From: Fictibacillus arsenicus
Lineage (GTDB): Bacteria; Bacillota; Bacilli; Bacillales; Fictibacillaceae
Direction of reading: 5' to 3'
Length of the DNA stretch: 64,000 nucleotides
NCBI RefSeq assembly: GCF_001642935.1
Contig: NZ_CP016761.1
Coordinates: 2,046,001 to 2,110,000, forward strand
Shown here: positions 33,503 through 42,970 of the stretch, in pieces
How the letters are laid out: the number at the start of each line of letters is the position of its first letter
Position numbering within the stretch: the stretch's first letter is position 1
Notes under the pieces: generated by a model
Database searches by the model: none
What the model was told of the DNA's origin: nothing
Seen by the model: the letters and a program-made list of their open reading frames with translations, nothing else
Position numbers and translations under genes: made by a program

Positions 33503-34165
33503 ATGAATGGAAAAAAAGTTATAGTAGCAGGATCAAGCGGTCTTGTTGGCAAAGAAGTTGTAAAACAGCTAATCTCTGATCCGTCTTGTAGTGAAATTAT
33601 CCTGCTTGTTAGAAATAACTCAGAGATTAAACATCCAAAAATTAAAGAGATTTTTTTTGACTTTACAAGTTATGAATATGAGATTGAAAACTTAGAAGCA
33701 GATAGTTTGATTATTTGTATTGGTACCACCATGAAAAATGCACAAACAAAAGAAGGATTTAAAGAGGTTGACCTCATCATCCCTGTCAAACTTGCAAAGC
33801 TAGCGATTAAGTTAAACGTTCAAAATGTCGCAATCATTTCTGCAATGGGTGCAGATTCCAAATCTTCGTTCTTTTACAATCGAGTAAAAGGGGAGATGGA
33901 AACACAATTGATCTCCTTAAATATTAAAAACCTTACTATAGTCCGACCTTCCTTATTAATAGGTGAACGTAACGAATTCCGTTTCGGAGAAAGAATGGCA
34001 GAAAAGGTTTATACAGCACTTCCTTTTATTTTTCCGAAAAAATATAAACCAATCGATGCTGGCAGTGTTGCCAGAGCAATGATTAAAGCTAGCTTTGCTT
34101 TTTCAGATAAACAAGTGAACATAATAGAAAACTCGGCCATCCATCAGTTAAGCCGAAACAGTTAA
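33503..34165 (+). CDS. NAD(P)-binding atypical SDR protein (YraR/HTATIP2-like)
   Basis: A 220-residue protein with an N-terminal VIVAGSSGLVGKEVVKQL dinucleotide-binding motif and a SAMGADSKSSFFYNRVKGEME segment holding the Tyr/Lys pair of atypical SDRs. IVRPSLLIGER is a family motif. ATG 33503 is used; the upstream TTG frame adds nine residues without better support. The substrate is unknown. Confidence 0.85.
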   Translation: MNGKKVIVAGSSGLVGKEVVKQLISDPSCSEIILLVRNNSEIKHPKIKEIFFDFTSYEYEIENLEADSLIICIGTTMKNAQTKEGFKEVDLIIPVKLAKLAIKLNVQNVAIISAMGADSKSSFFYNRVKGEMETQLISLNIKNLTIVRPSLLIGERNEFRFGERMAEKVYTALPFIFPKKYKPIDAGSVARAMIKASFAFSDKQVNIIENSAIHQLSRNS

Positions 34166-34230
34166 AAAAATAGCTTATTTAAGCTATAATAACATTGTAT
34201 GTAAATGATTCATTTTCAGGAGGAATACTT

Positions 34231-34659
34231 ATGAATGCCTATGAAGAATATATGAAACAAATGGCTCAGCCCATGAGAGATGAATTGACTCGTGCTGGTT
34301 TTGAAGAATTAAAGACACCAGAAGAAGTAAATTATTTTATGCAAGAAACTGAAGGTACTGCACTTGTAGTAATAAACTCCGTATGTGGATGCGCAGCTGG
34401 CCTTGCTCGTCCAGTAGCAGTAGCATCATTGAACCACTCAGTAAAACCTGAACAGTTTGTTACGGTATTTGCAGGTCAGGATAAAGAAGCAACTGCACAG
34501 ATCAGAGAATTCTTTGGTGATATCCCGCCTTCTTCTCCTTCTATGGCTCTTTTAAAAGATGGAAAAGTGGTACATTTTATCCACAGACATAACATTGAAA
34601 ATCATTCACCAGAAGAAATCCTTGAAAATTTACTGGGGGCTTATGACAGTCACTGTTAA
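34231..34659 (+). CDS. brxA: Bacilliredoxin BrxA (YphP)
   Basis: A 142-residue thioredoxin-fold protein that removes bacillithiol from protein cysteines under oxidative stress. The active site is Cys-Gly-Cys in INSVCGCAAGLARP; VFAGQDKEAT and PPSSPSMALL are family motifs. The sequence is closer to YphP (BrxA: AYEEYM, AAGLARP) than to YqiW (BrxB). The start is ATG 34231 with AGGAGG upstream. Ends with DSHC, the C-terminal Cys common to BrxA proteins. Confidence 0.95.
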   Translation: MNAYEEYMKQMAQPMRDELTRAGFEELKTPEEVNYFMQETEGTALVVINSVCGCAAGLARPVAVASLNHSVKPEQFVTVFAGQDKEATAQIREFFGDIPPSSPSMALLKDGKVVHFIHRHNIENHSPEEILENLLGAYDSHC

Positions 34660-34715
34660 ACATTGGTAATTTTTATTTTTATAATAACACAGGGCCTTTA
34701 CAAGATAAATGTAAA

Positions 34716-34747
34716 AAAGAGAGAAGCGAATTCGCTTCTCTCTTTTC
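34716..34747. terminator. Perfect 15-bp palindromic terminator
   Basis: AAAGAGAGAAGCGAA and TTCGCTTCTCTCTTT are exact complements with no spacer. It serves brxA and the convergent YjcZ-type gene. Confidence 0.88.
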
Positions 34748-34768
34748 TGTAGTAAAAATAATTACATA

Positions 34769-35002
34769 TTAATGGGATGATGAAGATTCATCACAATGAT
34801 CGTCTTTACAGTCTTTACCATGGAATGCTGTAGCACCGATAATGATTAATAGAATGAACAGAACAACAATAATTAAGAACCCGCATCCATAACCATGACC
34901 ATAGCCACCGCCGTATCCACCGTGAATAGGCATGTTAGCTACTGGCTTCATGCCAATATTCATATTGTCACCATAAGGCATATTCATTTTCTTATTTTCC
35001 AT
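34769..35002 (-). CDS. YjcZ/SscA-family sporulation protein
   Basis: A 77-residue protein: hydrophilic start, glycine/tyrosine-rich [15 protein letters not shown] block, one hydrophobic helix [16 protein letters not shown] and a charged, Cys/His/Ser-rich tail. The GYGxGF...ILLIIIGA pattern is that of the YjcZ/SscA peptides linked to spore coat assembly; this one has longer ends than usual. GGAGGG upstream of ATG. Monocistronic. Confidence 0.85.
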   Translation of the reverse strand: MENKKMNMPYGDNMNIGMKPVANMPIHGGYGGGYGHGYGCGFLIIVVLFILLIIIGATAFHGKDCKDDHCDESSSSH

Positions 35003-35144
35003 TTCAGTCCCTCCAAAATTTAAGTCTAGGTCAACGTCACATTACACAATATGACCGGACTACCTAAGCCGACACGGACAAATGCGGAGTTTTTAGTGAA
35101 ATCGCCTGTACTTTTTTAGGAGAAGAGCCTATTTTTTAAAAAGA

Positions 35145-35177
35145 ATAAGAAAAAACCGTTCTTATTTTTAAGAACGG
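35145..35177 (-). terminator. Terminator after plsY
   Basis: CCGTTCTT pairs with AAGAACGG; the A-run to the left is a T-run on the minus strand. Confidence 0.88.
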
Positions 35178-35180
35178 TCG

Positions 35181-35765
35181 TTAAATCCATTTTACTTTTG
35201 GTTCAGTTTTCTTTACTATCCGTACAATGTTCTGCCTATGTCTGTACAATAAAAAGAGGGTAAACCCGATCAGGATATAAGTAGTAATGTTATCAGCAAG
35301 TAAAAGACTTAAGATTACTGAACCCACACCAGCCATGATCGATGAGAGAGATACATATTTACTTATGTATAAAGATAAAAAGAAAGTAAGCAAGACCAAT
35401 AGAAATAATAATGGCTCTGCAAACAATAGAACTCCGCCAGATGTTGCTACAGCTTTTCCACCCTTGAATTTTGCGAATACTGGATAACAATGTCCAATGA
35501 CGGCGGGAATTCCTGCAACCAATGGATGAAGGTCTGCATTTAGTATTACGGGCAAGCTGGCAGCGAGTGTTCCTTTTAATACATCTGCTGCAGAAACGAT
35601 GAATCCTGCTTTTTTGCCTAAAATTCGAAATGTATTAGTACCGCCTAAATTACCGCTCCCATGCTGGCGAATATCAATTCCATAACCAAATTTTCCTACT
35701 AAAAGCGCAAAGGGGATAGAGCCTAGCAAATAGGAAAGAAGTATAATAATAACTGTCTCGATCAT
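35181..35765 (-). CDS. plsY: Acyl-phosphate:glycerol-3-phosphate acyltransferase PlsY
   Basis: A 194-residue membrane enzyme that acylates glycerol 3-phosphate from acyl-phosphate, the first step of phospholipid synthesis. Three conserved motifs are visible: [20 protein letters not shown] and [18 protein letters not shown]. Five hydrophobic helices. AGGGGTG before ATG. Bacilli may carry more than one copy; this window shows one. Confidence 0.95.
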   Translation of the reverse strand: MIETVIIILLSYLLGSIPFALLVGKFGYGIDIRQHGSGNLGGTNTFRILGKKAGFIVSAADVLKGTLAASLPVILNADLHPLVAGIPAVIGHCYPVFAKFKGGKAVATSGGVLLFAEPLLFLLVLLTFFLSLYISKYVSLSSIMAGVGSVILSLLLADNITTYILIGFTLFLLYRHRQNIVRIVKKTEPKVKWI

Positions 35766-35841
35766 ATAAACACCCCTAATATAAAACTAGCTAATTCTTA
35801 TTATAGGACATAATGTTTTAATTTCCCACTATTGTTTAATG

Positions 35842-35869
35842 AAAAAAGCACCCTTATTAAAGAGTGCTT
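35842..35869 (-). terminator. Terminator overlapping the MMPL gene end
   Basis: AAGCACcCTT and AAGaGTGCTT pair around a 4-base loop; the A-run 35842-35847 is the T-run on the minus strand. It includes the last codons of the transporter. Confidence 0.75.
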
Positions 35870-38034
35870 CGCTGTTTATTTCGTTTTGAGAAAGGCATCC
35901 ACCAGTTCCAGTGTCCAAGAAGTTTCATAAGGGAAGGAACAAAAATCATTCTTACAATGGTTGCATCGATAAAGATAGCTAATGCAATGGCAATTCCTAT
36001 CTGTTTAACTGGCATTACATCTGTAAATGCGAAGGATCCAGTAATAACGATCATTATCGCTGCTGCAGATGTAATAATCTTTGAAGTTGAAGTTAGACCA
36101 AGCAGCGTTGCTTGATCATTGTCACCCGTTTCTTCATACATCTCTTGAATTCTAGAGATCAAGAACACTTCGTAGTCCATACTTAATCCAAAAACGATGC
36201 CAAAAGTAAAGACCGGAATCATCAATCCAATTTCCACCGGCTCCATAATTGTTCCGCTTTGAAAAATCCAAACGAGTATACCGAAAGTAGCAGCTAAACT
36301 CAGCATGTTCATGAGGATTGCTTTAAGCGGAATAAAGATTGACCTAAAGGCAACCATCAGGATAAAAAGAGTTGCTGCAAGTACAACAGCTAGTCCATAT
36401 GGTGCTTTTTCAATAATCTCGTCGAAGATTTCTTGATTAAACTTAGTTGCCCCGCCAATCGTTAAGGAAAGACCTTCATGTTTCTTTTCCCATTCTTTCA
36501 CAAACTGTTTCGCATCGCTTCCATTAACATCTACAGATAGATATGCGCGAATAACCGCTGTATGGTCATTTACGAAAGGTTCCAGAGCAGGGGATTGCTG
36601 TTGTTTACCTTGTTCTGTCTGAAGTAATTGGAATAGTTCAGTGCTGCTTAACTGATTTGTATAATCGAAAATTGATTCTGTTTTTGCGATTTCTTTTTCT
36701 TCTTGCAGGTCTTTTACTAACTGTTCTAAAGACTGCAAGGCAGTTATATCCTGTAAGTATGATTTTTCTGACTCTGCAACAATGAGAACAGGGTACAACT
36801 CATCTTCTCCAAAAGTTTTTTCAAACTTTTCAAATGCGATTCTTGATTCATAATCAGGAGGTAAAGCTTCTGCTTCTGGGATTGAAAGCTTCATATCCTT
36901 AACAGGTGTTACTGAGAAGATGAGCAAAACAGCTGCAAACAATGCCATTATTACTGGCCGTTTCATCACAAATGATGCAAATGAATGCCAGATAGATCGT
37001 TCTTTTTCTTTTGTTTTGAGTATTTTTAGCGCATTAACTCGTTTACCAAGTACCGCAAGCATCGCTGGCAGGAATGTTATAGCATTCAATACAGATAACA
37101 CGACAACGACCATTCCGCCAATAGCTACTGTTTTAAAAATATCGATATCAATAAGGAGCATTCCTGATAGTCCTAAAAAGACACATAAACCAGAAAAAGC
37201 AATTGATCTCCCCGCAGTTTGCACAGATATGATTGTAGCTTTTTCAATACCTTGATGAAGTTCTTCCCGAAACCGGTTAACGAGAAGAAGCGCAAAATCA
37301 ATTCCTAATGCCAGTCCGATCATAGGAACAACATTTAATAGAAATATACTTACGTTCGCTTCTAGTCCGTAAAAGTATAATAATCCAAGGGAACTCGCTA
37401 CACTAATCAATCCAACAATTATAGGCAGACCTGCAGCTACAAGACCTCCAAACGCAAGCAACAGAATAATTAGAGCTGCGGGAATACCAATTGCTTCTGC
37501 TCGCGCTAAATCCTGCTGGCTGGCTGTATTCATATCCTCAGCAATAACTGGGCCGCCAGTTAAAGAGACAGAAATATCACCGTCTTTCGGTAATCTGTCT
37601 CTAATTTGATCGATAGATTTCTTTAAATCATTAAAGCTTTTATCAAATCGAATAGAGGCAAATGAAACATTTTCTTTTATCATTTTGTCAGGAGCATCAT
37701 AAGGACTTTGAACACCCACCGCATCTTCAACATCCTTTACTGATGCAAGTGTCTTATTTACAAATTGTTTATAAGCATCATCTTGTGTTTCGTATTTTTT
37801 TGAATCAAAGACTAGCATTACAGAAGACTTAGGCTGGTTAAACTTATCTTGGAGAATATTTTCAACCTTTGAAAATGAGCCAACCATCTCAAACCCGCTG
37901 CCGCTCAATATGGAAGGCAATTTTATCGCAAAGAAGCCTAATAGAATGGTAGTCAAGATCCAAAATGCTATAATAGCAATACGGAATCGGTATGTAATTC
38001 TTCCTAATCTCAGGAAGGGGGAGCTTTTTTTCAT
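35857..38034 (-). CDS. MMPL-family (RND superfamily) transporter
   Basis: A 725-residue protein with two copies of a membrane bundle (one helix, large outside loop, five helices), the MMPL architecture. GIDFALLLVNRFREE and MDYEVFLISRIQEMYEE are the duplicated GXXXDY-like motifs that carry proton-relay Asp residues. B. subtilis YdfJ/YdgH are comparable. Probably exports lipids or hydrophobic compounds. Start at ATG 38034 with AAGGAGG 8 bases upstream. Confidence 0.92.
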   Translation of the reverse strand: MKKSSPFLRLGRITYRFRIAIIAFWILTTILLGFFAIKLPSILSGSGFEMVGSFSKVENILQDKFNQPKSSVMLVFDSKKYETQDDAYKQFVNKTLASVKDVEDAVGVQSPYDAPDKMIKENVSFASIRFDKSFNDLKKSIDQIRDRLPKDGDISVSLTGGPVIAEDMNTASQQDLARAEAIGIPAALIILLLAFGGLVAAGLPIIVGLISVASSLGLLYFYGLEANVSIFLLNVVPMIGLALGIDFALLLVNRFREELHQGIEKATIISVQTAGRSIAFSGLCVFLGLSGMLLIDIDIFKTVAIGGMVVVVLSVLNAITFLPAMLAVLGKRVNALKILKTKEKERSIWHSFASFVMKRPVIMALFAAVLLIFSVTPVKDMKLSIPEAEALPPDYESRIAFEKFEKTFGEDELYPVLIVAESEKSYLQDITALQSLEQLVKDLQEEKEIAKTESIFDYTNQLSSTELFQLLQTEQGKQQQSPALEPFVNDHTAVIRAYLSVDVNGSDAKQFVKEWEKKHEGLSLTIGGATKFNQEIFDEIIEKAPYGLAVVLAATLFILMVAFRSIFIPLKAILMNMLSLAATFGILVWIFQSGTIMEPVEIGLMIPVFTFGIVFGLSMDYEVFLISRIQEMYEETGDNDQATLLGLTSTSKIITSAAAIMIVITGSFAFTDVMPVKQIGIAIALAIFIDATIVRMIFVPSLMKLLGHWNWWMPFSKRNKQRSTL

Positions 38035-38143
38035 TATGGGGCCTCCTTGCATATATCTTCCCATATTTTAGGTTTGTTCCAAGAGATATGCAAATAAATT
38101 GAAATATGTTAATACAATTATTTTTTTAGACAGGATGATTTTT

Positions 38144-38917
38144 ATGATTGTAACAACAGCAGGGAAAAATGCAGAAAGAATTTATGAAAAAGCTAAAGAA
38201 ACTGCACGTTTATTAAATAGCTCTTTTGTAGATAGAGGCCGCCATTCTATTTCTTCAATTATTGAAAAATATAATGATAATGTTCTAATGATCGGAATAG
38301 ATAAAATTTCTTATCATCCAAAAGATGGAAGCTCTCCTTTCTTCTTTCATCCTAACTCCTCTATGTTTAGAGTAAAGCAATTATTTAGAGGAGATAAAGA
38401 TCCTTTTATTGCAGCAGCAAAACTAAAAGCTGGTATGTCATTACTGGACTGTACCCTTGGACTCGGTTCTGATTCTATTGTTGCAAGTTTAGTAGCCGGT
38501 GAAAATGGAAAAGTGACTGGGATTGAGAGCAGCAAGGCTATTTCATTTGTTGTACAGAGCGGCTTGAAAATATGGGATAGCAGTATAAAAGATATGAATG
38601 ATGCCATGCGCCGTATTGAAGTCATTCATAGTGATCATTATGAATTCTTAAAAAAAGCAGCAGATAACTGTTTTGATGTAGTATATTTTGATCCCATGTT
38701 TGAATCGAGTATCCAATCACCAGGAATTCAAGGTTTAAAAGGAAGTGCTGATTATCGTGTGATCACACCTGAAGTTATAGAAGAAGCTTTACGAGTGGCG
38801 TCACAGCGAGTAGTGATGAAAGACAGCAGAAACAGCAGTAAATTTGAAGAGCTTGGATTCAATGTAATTCAGCGCAACGCCAGCTTTTTATATGGAGTAA
38901 TTGAGAAGAAAAAATAA
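38144..38917 (+). CDS. Class I SAM-dependent methyltransferase (RsmJ-like)
   Basis: A 257-residue methyltransferase. Motif I is LLDCTLGLGSDSIVASL, motif IV is VVYFDPMFES. The DPMF form is that of the YhiQ/RsmJ family, which methylates the N2 of a 16S rRNA guanosine in E. coli. Target here is inferred only loosely. ATG 38144 is preceded by AGGATG; the frame stays open upstream to 38099. Followed after 15 bases by the threonine aldolase gene. Confidence 0.82.
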   Translation: MIVTTAGKNAERIYEKAKETARLLNSSFVDRGRHSISSIIEKYNDNVLMIGIDKISYHPKDGSSPFFFHPNSSMFRVKQLFRGDKDPFIAAAKLKAGMSLLDCTLGLGSDSIVASLVAGENGKVTGIESSKAISFVVQSGLKIWDSSIKDMNDAMRRIEVIHSDHYEFLKKAADNCFDVVYFDPMFESSIQSPGIQGLKGSADYRVITPEVIEEALRVASQRVVMKDSRNSSKFEELGFNVIQRNASFLYGVIEKKK

Positions 38918-38932
38918 ATCAGAGGTGATAGA

Positions 38933-39952
38933 ATGATTGATTTAAGAAGCGATACACTGACACAGCCAACAAAAAGAATGAGACAAGCTATTTTTGAAGC
39001 AACGGTAGGGGATGATGTTTACGGTGAGGACCCTACAATAAACAGGTTAGAAGAACTGGCAGCTGAAATGCTTGGTAAGGAAGACGCACTATTTGTTACA
39101 AGCGGAACGCAAGGAAATCAATTAGCTGTTCTTGGCTTTTGTTCACCAGGCGATGAAATTATCGTAGAATCCGAGTCTCATATTTTCTTTTATGAAGGAG
39201 GGGCTATTTCAGCTTTAGCTGGAGTGCAACCCCGTGTAATACAGGGGATAAAAGGGGCAATGGATCCAAACGAAGTTAAGAGCGCAATCCGGTCAGAAGA
39301 TATTCATTTTCCTGATACTTCATTAATCTGTCTTGAAAACACACATAACCGGTCGGGAGGCTCAATTGTTTCTACAGAGAATATGAAAGATATCTTTCAG
39401 GTTGCCCAAAAGGCATCTATACCTGTACATATAGATGGTGCAAGGTTATTTAATGCTGCAGTGGCATCTAATAAAAAGGTGACCGACTATACACAATATT
39501 GTGATTCAGTTCAGATTTGTTTATCAAAAGGTTTAGGTTCTCCGGTTGGATCCCTCTTGGCAGGAAAAAAAGAGGTGATTCAAAAAGCTAGAAAATGGAG
39601 AAAACGATTAGGCGGCGGTTTGAGACAGGCAGGCTTTTTAGCAGCCAGCGGTATAATTTCTTTAACCGAAATGGTAGACCGATTAGCTGAAGATCATGAA
39701 AAAGCAATGAGACTAGCTGATGCTATTGAAGATATTAGCGGACTTTCATTAAAAAATAGACCAGACACCAACATCGTTATTGTAAATATTGAAGAGACTC
39801 AGAAATCTAATGAAGAATTTTTAGATGATCTAAAAAGAGAAGGCGTTCTTGCTGTATCTTTTGGAGAAGGTCAAATACGATTAACAACTCATTACGATGT
39901 GAGTTTAGAAGATATTGACCAAGCAATCTCTGCATTAAAGAAAATCGTTTAA
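38933..39952 (+). CDS. Low-specificity threonine aldolase
   Basis: A 339-residue PLP enzyme that cleaves L-threonine/allo-threonine to glycine and acetaldehyde. The N-terminus IDLRSDTLTQPTKRMRQA and GDDVYGEDPTINRLEE are family hallmarks; the PLP lysine is in CLSKGLGSPVGSLLAG. AGAGGTGA before ATG. Probably co-transcribed with the methyltransferase. Confidence 0.94.
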   Translation: MIDLRSDTLTQPTKRMRQAIFEATVGDDVYGEDPTINRLEELAAEMLGKEDALFVTSGTQGNQLAVLGFCSPGDEIIVESESHIFFYEGGAISALAGVQPRVIQGIKGAMDPNEVKSAIRSEDIHFPDTSLICLENTHNRSGGSIVSTENMKDIFQVAQKASIPVHIDGARLFNAAVASNKKVTDYTQYCDSVQICLSKGLGSPVGSLLAGKKEVIQKARKWRKRLGGGLRQAGFLAASGIISLTEMVDRLAEDHEKAMRLADAIEDISGLSLKNRPDTNIVIVNIEETQKSNEEFLDDLKREGVLAVSFGEGQIRLTTHYDVSLEDIDQAISALKKIV

Positions 39953-39960
39953 ACATAAAG

Positions 39961-40264
39961 TTTCTTTTCTAAAAGCTCTTCTCTAAAAGATTGTTGCCCA
40001 TTGGGTCATTTTTCCATTCTCTTCATTGGCAAATTGATTGGAGAGGAAGGTGCGAGACTCCTCGAAAATGAAAATCAACATTTTCTTCGTGCGAAGTAAC
40101 GCTGTCGAAGCCTTCCTTGTCCTGCGGGAGCAGCGGGACAGGTGAGACTCCTAAGGGCGCAAAGCGCCGAGGAGGCTCACCGCACGCCCCGCGGAAAGCG
40201 AGCATTCTGGAGCGTAAATCAACTCCTTTCAAGAGCAATTAAGGTTTGCGAAAACAGTCTTTCT
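39961..40264. repeat. Interspersed palindromic repeat, copy D (long form)
   Basis: Starts TCTCTAAAAGATTGTTGC, then AAATTGATTGGAGAGGAAGG, an inserted module 40061-40120 shared (inverted) with copy C, GCGGGACAGGTGAGACTCC, GGGCGCAAAGCGCC, GAGGCTCACCGCACGCCCCG, GGAAAGCGAGCAT, GGAGCGTAAATCAACT and AAGAGCAATT with GCGAAAACAGTC. Longest copy in the window; lies downstream of the threonine aldolase. Confidence 0.86.
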
Positions 40265-40282
40265 AAAAGGTCGTTTCACTAT

Positions 40283-40358
40283 TTTGTTCGGTTAGCTTTG
40301 ATTTTTGTACGGTTATCCTGCATATTTGTTTAGTTCCAAATTCATTTGTTCTATTCAC
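40283..40358. repeat. Four-unit array with about 21-bp period (TTTGTTCGGTT motif)
   Basis: TTTGTTCGGTTA, TTTGTACGGTTA, TTTGTTTAGTTC and TTTGTTCTATTC have their G at 40286, 40307, 40328 and 40348, steps of 21, 21 and 20. Between the motifs the sequence differs. It lies between convergent genes, like the array at 23331, but with a different motif. The remaining bases to 40412 show nothing recognisable. Confidence 0.65.
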
Positions 40359-40413
40359 GAAGATTTAGCAGCTAAAATCCAACGTGCGAGCTTCAAATAG
40401 GAGCATCCAAAAT

Positions 40414-40443
40414 AAAAACCGGGGATTTTCCCCGGGTTTTTTT
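40414..40443. terminator. Terminator at the amidase gene end
   Basis: CCGGGGA-TTT-TCCCCGG, with A-run left and T-run right; functional on both strands and placed directly at the amidase stop. Confidence 0.9.
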
Positions 40444-41899
40444 ATTTGAATTCAATTGGTTTACGCTTTTGGGTGACTTTTTCATATGCATATGCAATCT
40501 CTATCAGTTTTTTCTCTGAGAATGCTTCGGCAGTCAAAATGATGCTTAGCGGCAATCCATCAACATCGAATCCAGAAGGTACTGAGATCGAAGGGTAGCC
40601 AGCTTTTGCAGGAATTCCATACCAAACATCGTTAGGACTGATAAGTGCATCAAGCTGATTTTCACTTATTACTAAATCAATTCCCATATTTTGTGAATTC
40701 TCTAAATCATTCAATCTAGATTTTAAGTAATCAGGGCTTGTTAATGTTCCTACTGTCTGGTCACTCTCAATCAATAATTCTTGATTATGTTTCAGACAAT
40801 CTTCTTTATGTTTTTCGTTATAGGTAATGATATCTGATAACGTCTTTAAGCCAAGGGCAGGAGACACAGTCTTCAAGTAATTATTGATGCCTGATTTAAA
40901 TTCGTGCAATAAAACATTATAATCAAACCTGCTTTTTTCTAATGGAGAAATTAGATCCAAATAAATAATCTCTGCTCCTTCTTTTTTTAGGTCAAAAAGA
41001 GCTTGGTCAAAAGCCGATTTTTGATTTTCATTTAAGTTTTTAATGCAAAAATCATACGTTACACCGAATCGTTTCCCTTTAAGTGATACCTTTGCAAGTC
41101 CATCTGTATAGGAGATGGCCGAGGGTGCACAATGTGTGGCAGAATCATCAGAGTCATAACCTGCTAAAATTTCCAGCAAAACAGCAGCATCTTTAACGTT
41201 TCTTGCCATTGGACCAGCTGTATCCTGACTAATAGAAATAGGGATAATTCCTGATCTTGAAACTAGACCTACTGTAGGTTTTATCCCAACAATATTGTTA
41301 TTTCCTGCAGGGCAAAGAATGGAGCCTGAAGTTTCAGTTCCAACTGCAAGCATTGTAAAATTGCAAGCTACTGCTGCTCCTGATCCCGAACTCGAACCAC
41401 TTACATCAAGGACACCGGGACCATAAGGGTTTAACACTTGTCCGCCTCTTGAACTGAAGCCATTCGGCATATTATAAGCCATGAAGTTTGCCCATTCTGT
41501 CATATTTGCTTTACCTAGAATTATTGCACCAGCATTTCTAAGTTTTTGAACAATAAATGCATCCTTCTTTGCGTAGTGATTTTGAAGGGCTAATGACCCA
41601 GCACTTGTATGCATTTGATCGGCAGTATCGATATTATCTTTAATAATCACAGGGACACCATGTAAAGGACCGCGAACTTTACCGTTTTTTCGCTCTGCAT
41701 CCATATTGCGGGCAATGAAAAGAGCCTCTGGATTTACCTCAAGAACAGAATTAATAGAAGGACCAGCTTTGTCGTACATGGCTATTCGTTTCAAATAGTG
41801 TTTAATCAGTTCGAATGATGTCAATTCCTCATTTTCATAATAAGTATGTAACTGGTCAAGCGTCATTTCTTCAATTTGCAACAGGTTTATTTGGGACAT
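40442..41899 (-). CDS. Amidase-signature family protein
   Basis: A 485-residue amidase of the GatA superfamily. The Ser-cisSer-Lys triad is visible: Lys in PVIIKDNIDT, Ser in DVSGSSSGSGAAVA and the nucleophile Ser in GTETSGSILCPA. It is not GatA of the glutamyl-tRNA complex, since gatB and gatC are absent. Such stand-alone enzymes hydrolyse small amides; the substrate is unknown. ATG with GAGAGGAAG upstream; monocistronic. Confidence 0.9.
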   Translation of the reverse strand: MSQINLLQIEEMTLDQLHTYYENEELTSFELIKHYLKRIAMYDKAGPSINSVLEVNPEALFIARNMDAERKNGKVRGPLHGVPVIIKDNIDTADQMHTSAGSLALQNHYAKKDAFIVQKLRNAGAIILGKANMTEWANFMAYNMPNGFSSRGGQVLNPYGPGVLDVSGSSSGSGAAVACNFTMLAVGTETSGSILCPAGNNNIVGIKPTVGLVSRSGIIPISISQDTAGPMARNVKDAAVLLEILAGYDSDDSATHCAPSAISYTDGLAKVSLKGKRFGVTYDFCIKNLNENQKSAFDQALFDLKKEGAEIIYLDLISPLEKSRFDYNVLLHEFKSGINNYLKTVSPALGLKTLSDIITYNEKHKEDCLKHNQELLIESDQTVGTLTSPDYLKSRLNDLENSQNMGIDLVISENQLDALISPNDVWYGIPAKAGYPSISVPSGFDVDGLPLSIILTAEAFSEKKLIEIAYAYEKVTQKRKPIEFK

Positions 41900-41986
41900 T
41901 TTGCCGCTTCCTCTCTTATTTACTCATTACTTATTATATAAAACTGTCGCAAAAAAAGGAAATTTCATATTATTGCTAGAATACAT

Positions 41987-42014
41987 AAAAGAAGGCCCGC
42001 ATCATGCAGACCTT
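41987..42014 (-). terminator. Probable terminator after the 42.0 kb gene
   Basis: On the minus strand GGTCTGCAT and ATGCGGGCC can pair (with G-U pairs), followed by TTCTTTT. Confidence 0.5.
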
Positions 42015-42039
42015 TAAGAGAATAAGCCGAATTGGTGTA

Positions 42040-42780
42040 TCAGTCTTCTATTGAGATTTTCATTGGTGTCCATTCCCCAATGATACCTTGTCCATGAAGG
42101 GAAGTGCTTCCTTCAGGAGATAAGTCTTTTTCTGTCATTAAACCAAGTGCAACTGTAAATTCATTAAACTTAATCGGAACATTTTTCTCAATTCGCACTT
42201 CATCACCATTTACCGAAAAAATAATTTCATCGGCTGCACGGTTATAAGCAATCTCATACTCATTCCATTCTCTTTGTTTAAATGCAGATTCTTCTTTAAA
42301 GATACAAAAATATCTTGTTTTATTCGTATCAGGAACTTGTACACCCGGAAAAGGGAGGACAGCATAAACACTGGCATACTGGTCATTGCCAGCAAAGAAA
42401 TCAAGCGCTGCACCCGTTGTGAAATCTAATAAGTTTACAGAAACAAATCCATCATATAAATCACCAGGATTCGCACCGATAGGGCGAGAACGCATTTTCC
42501 ACTTAAATGTGATGCTTCCTTCTTCAGGAACTTTCACTGGTTCTTTAGAGTAATACATGTGCTTTGCATTATCTAAAAATTGGACAGAAGGGTGGGTTTT
42601 AGTAAATGGATTAACTCTGACATATAGTTCATCATTTCTTACAATTACAACTGCTTCCGGCTCTCTAAACTCATGGAAAGATCCATCAGGAAGAGGGAAA
42701 CCTCCCATTTTCCATGTATCAGATTCCGATAGTATGGAATGAAAATTACCCAGTACAATTTCACTTTGAAGTTTTTTCAT
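42040..42780 (-). CDS. Uncharacterised soluble protein, probably beta-sandwich
   Basis: A 246-residue protein with no signal peptide or membrane segment. It contains a repeating aromatic/Gly pattern and phrases such as GSITFKWKMRSRP, DGFVSVNLLDF and NEYEIAYNRAADEIIFSVNGDEV that recall concanavalin-like or DUF1349-like beta-sandwich folds used for carbohydrate or glycoside handling. I do not recognise the family with certainty. AGGAG before ATG; monocistronic. The 190 bases upstream hold nothing notable. Confidence 0.7.
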   Translation of the reverse strand: MKKLQSEIVLGNFHSILSESDTWKMGGFPLPDGSFHEFREPEAVVIVRNDELYVRVNPFTKTHPSVQFLDNAKHMYYSKEPVKVPEEGSITFKWKMRSRPIGANPGDLYDGFVSVNLLDFTTGAALDFFAGNDQYASVYAVLPFPGVQVPDTNKTRYFCIFKEESAFKQREWNEYEIAYNRAADEIIFSVNGDEVRIEKNVPIKFNEFTVALGLMTEKDLSPEGSTSLHGQGIIGEWTPMKISIED

Positions 42781-42970
42781 TAAACACAGCTCCTAGTTAT
42801 TTGCTTTATAAAGTTATTTAATCAAATAAAAAGTTTTGAGGCAAATGCTGGCTGTTCTATTAATACCCGTCCATAAAAAAGCTAGATTTATTACATGGAC
42901 AAGTATATTTCAGAAAAAACTGAATAATAATGGTATTAAGAGCTCGCAAATTAAAGGAGGGTGTTTCTCT

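Noticed and set aside
40283-40358. Replication iterons or DnaA boxes
   Set aside because: No DnaA-box consensus, no AT-rich unwinding region with replication gene; the chromosome-type gene context argues against an origin.
42836-42970. N-terminal extension of the small gene at 42971
   Set aside because: The perfect AAAGGAGGG at 42953-42961 fixes the start at 42971; the upstream frame has no such site.
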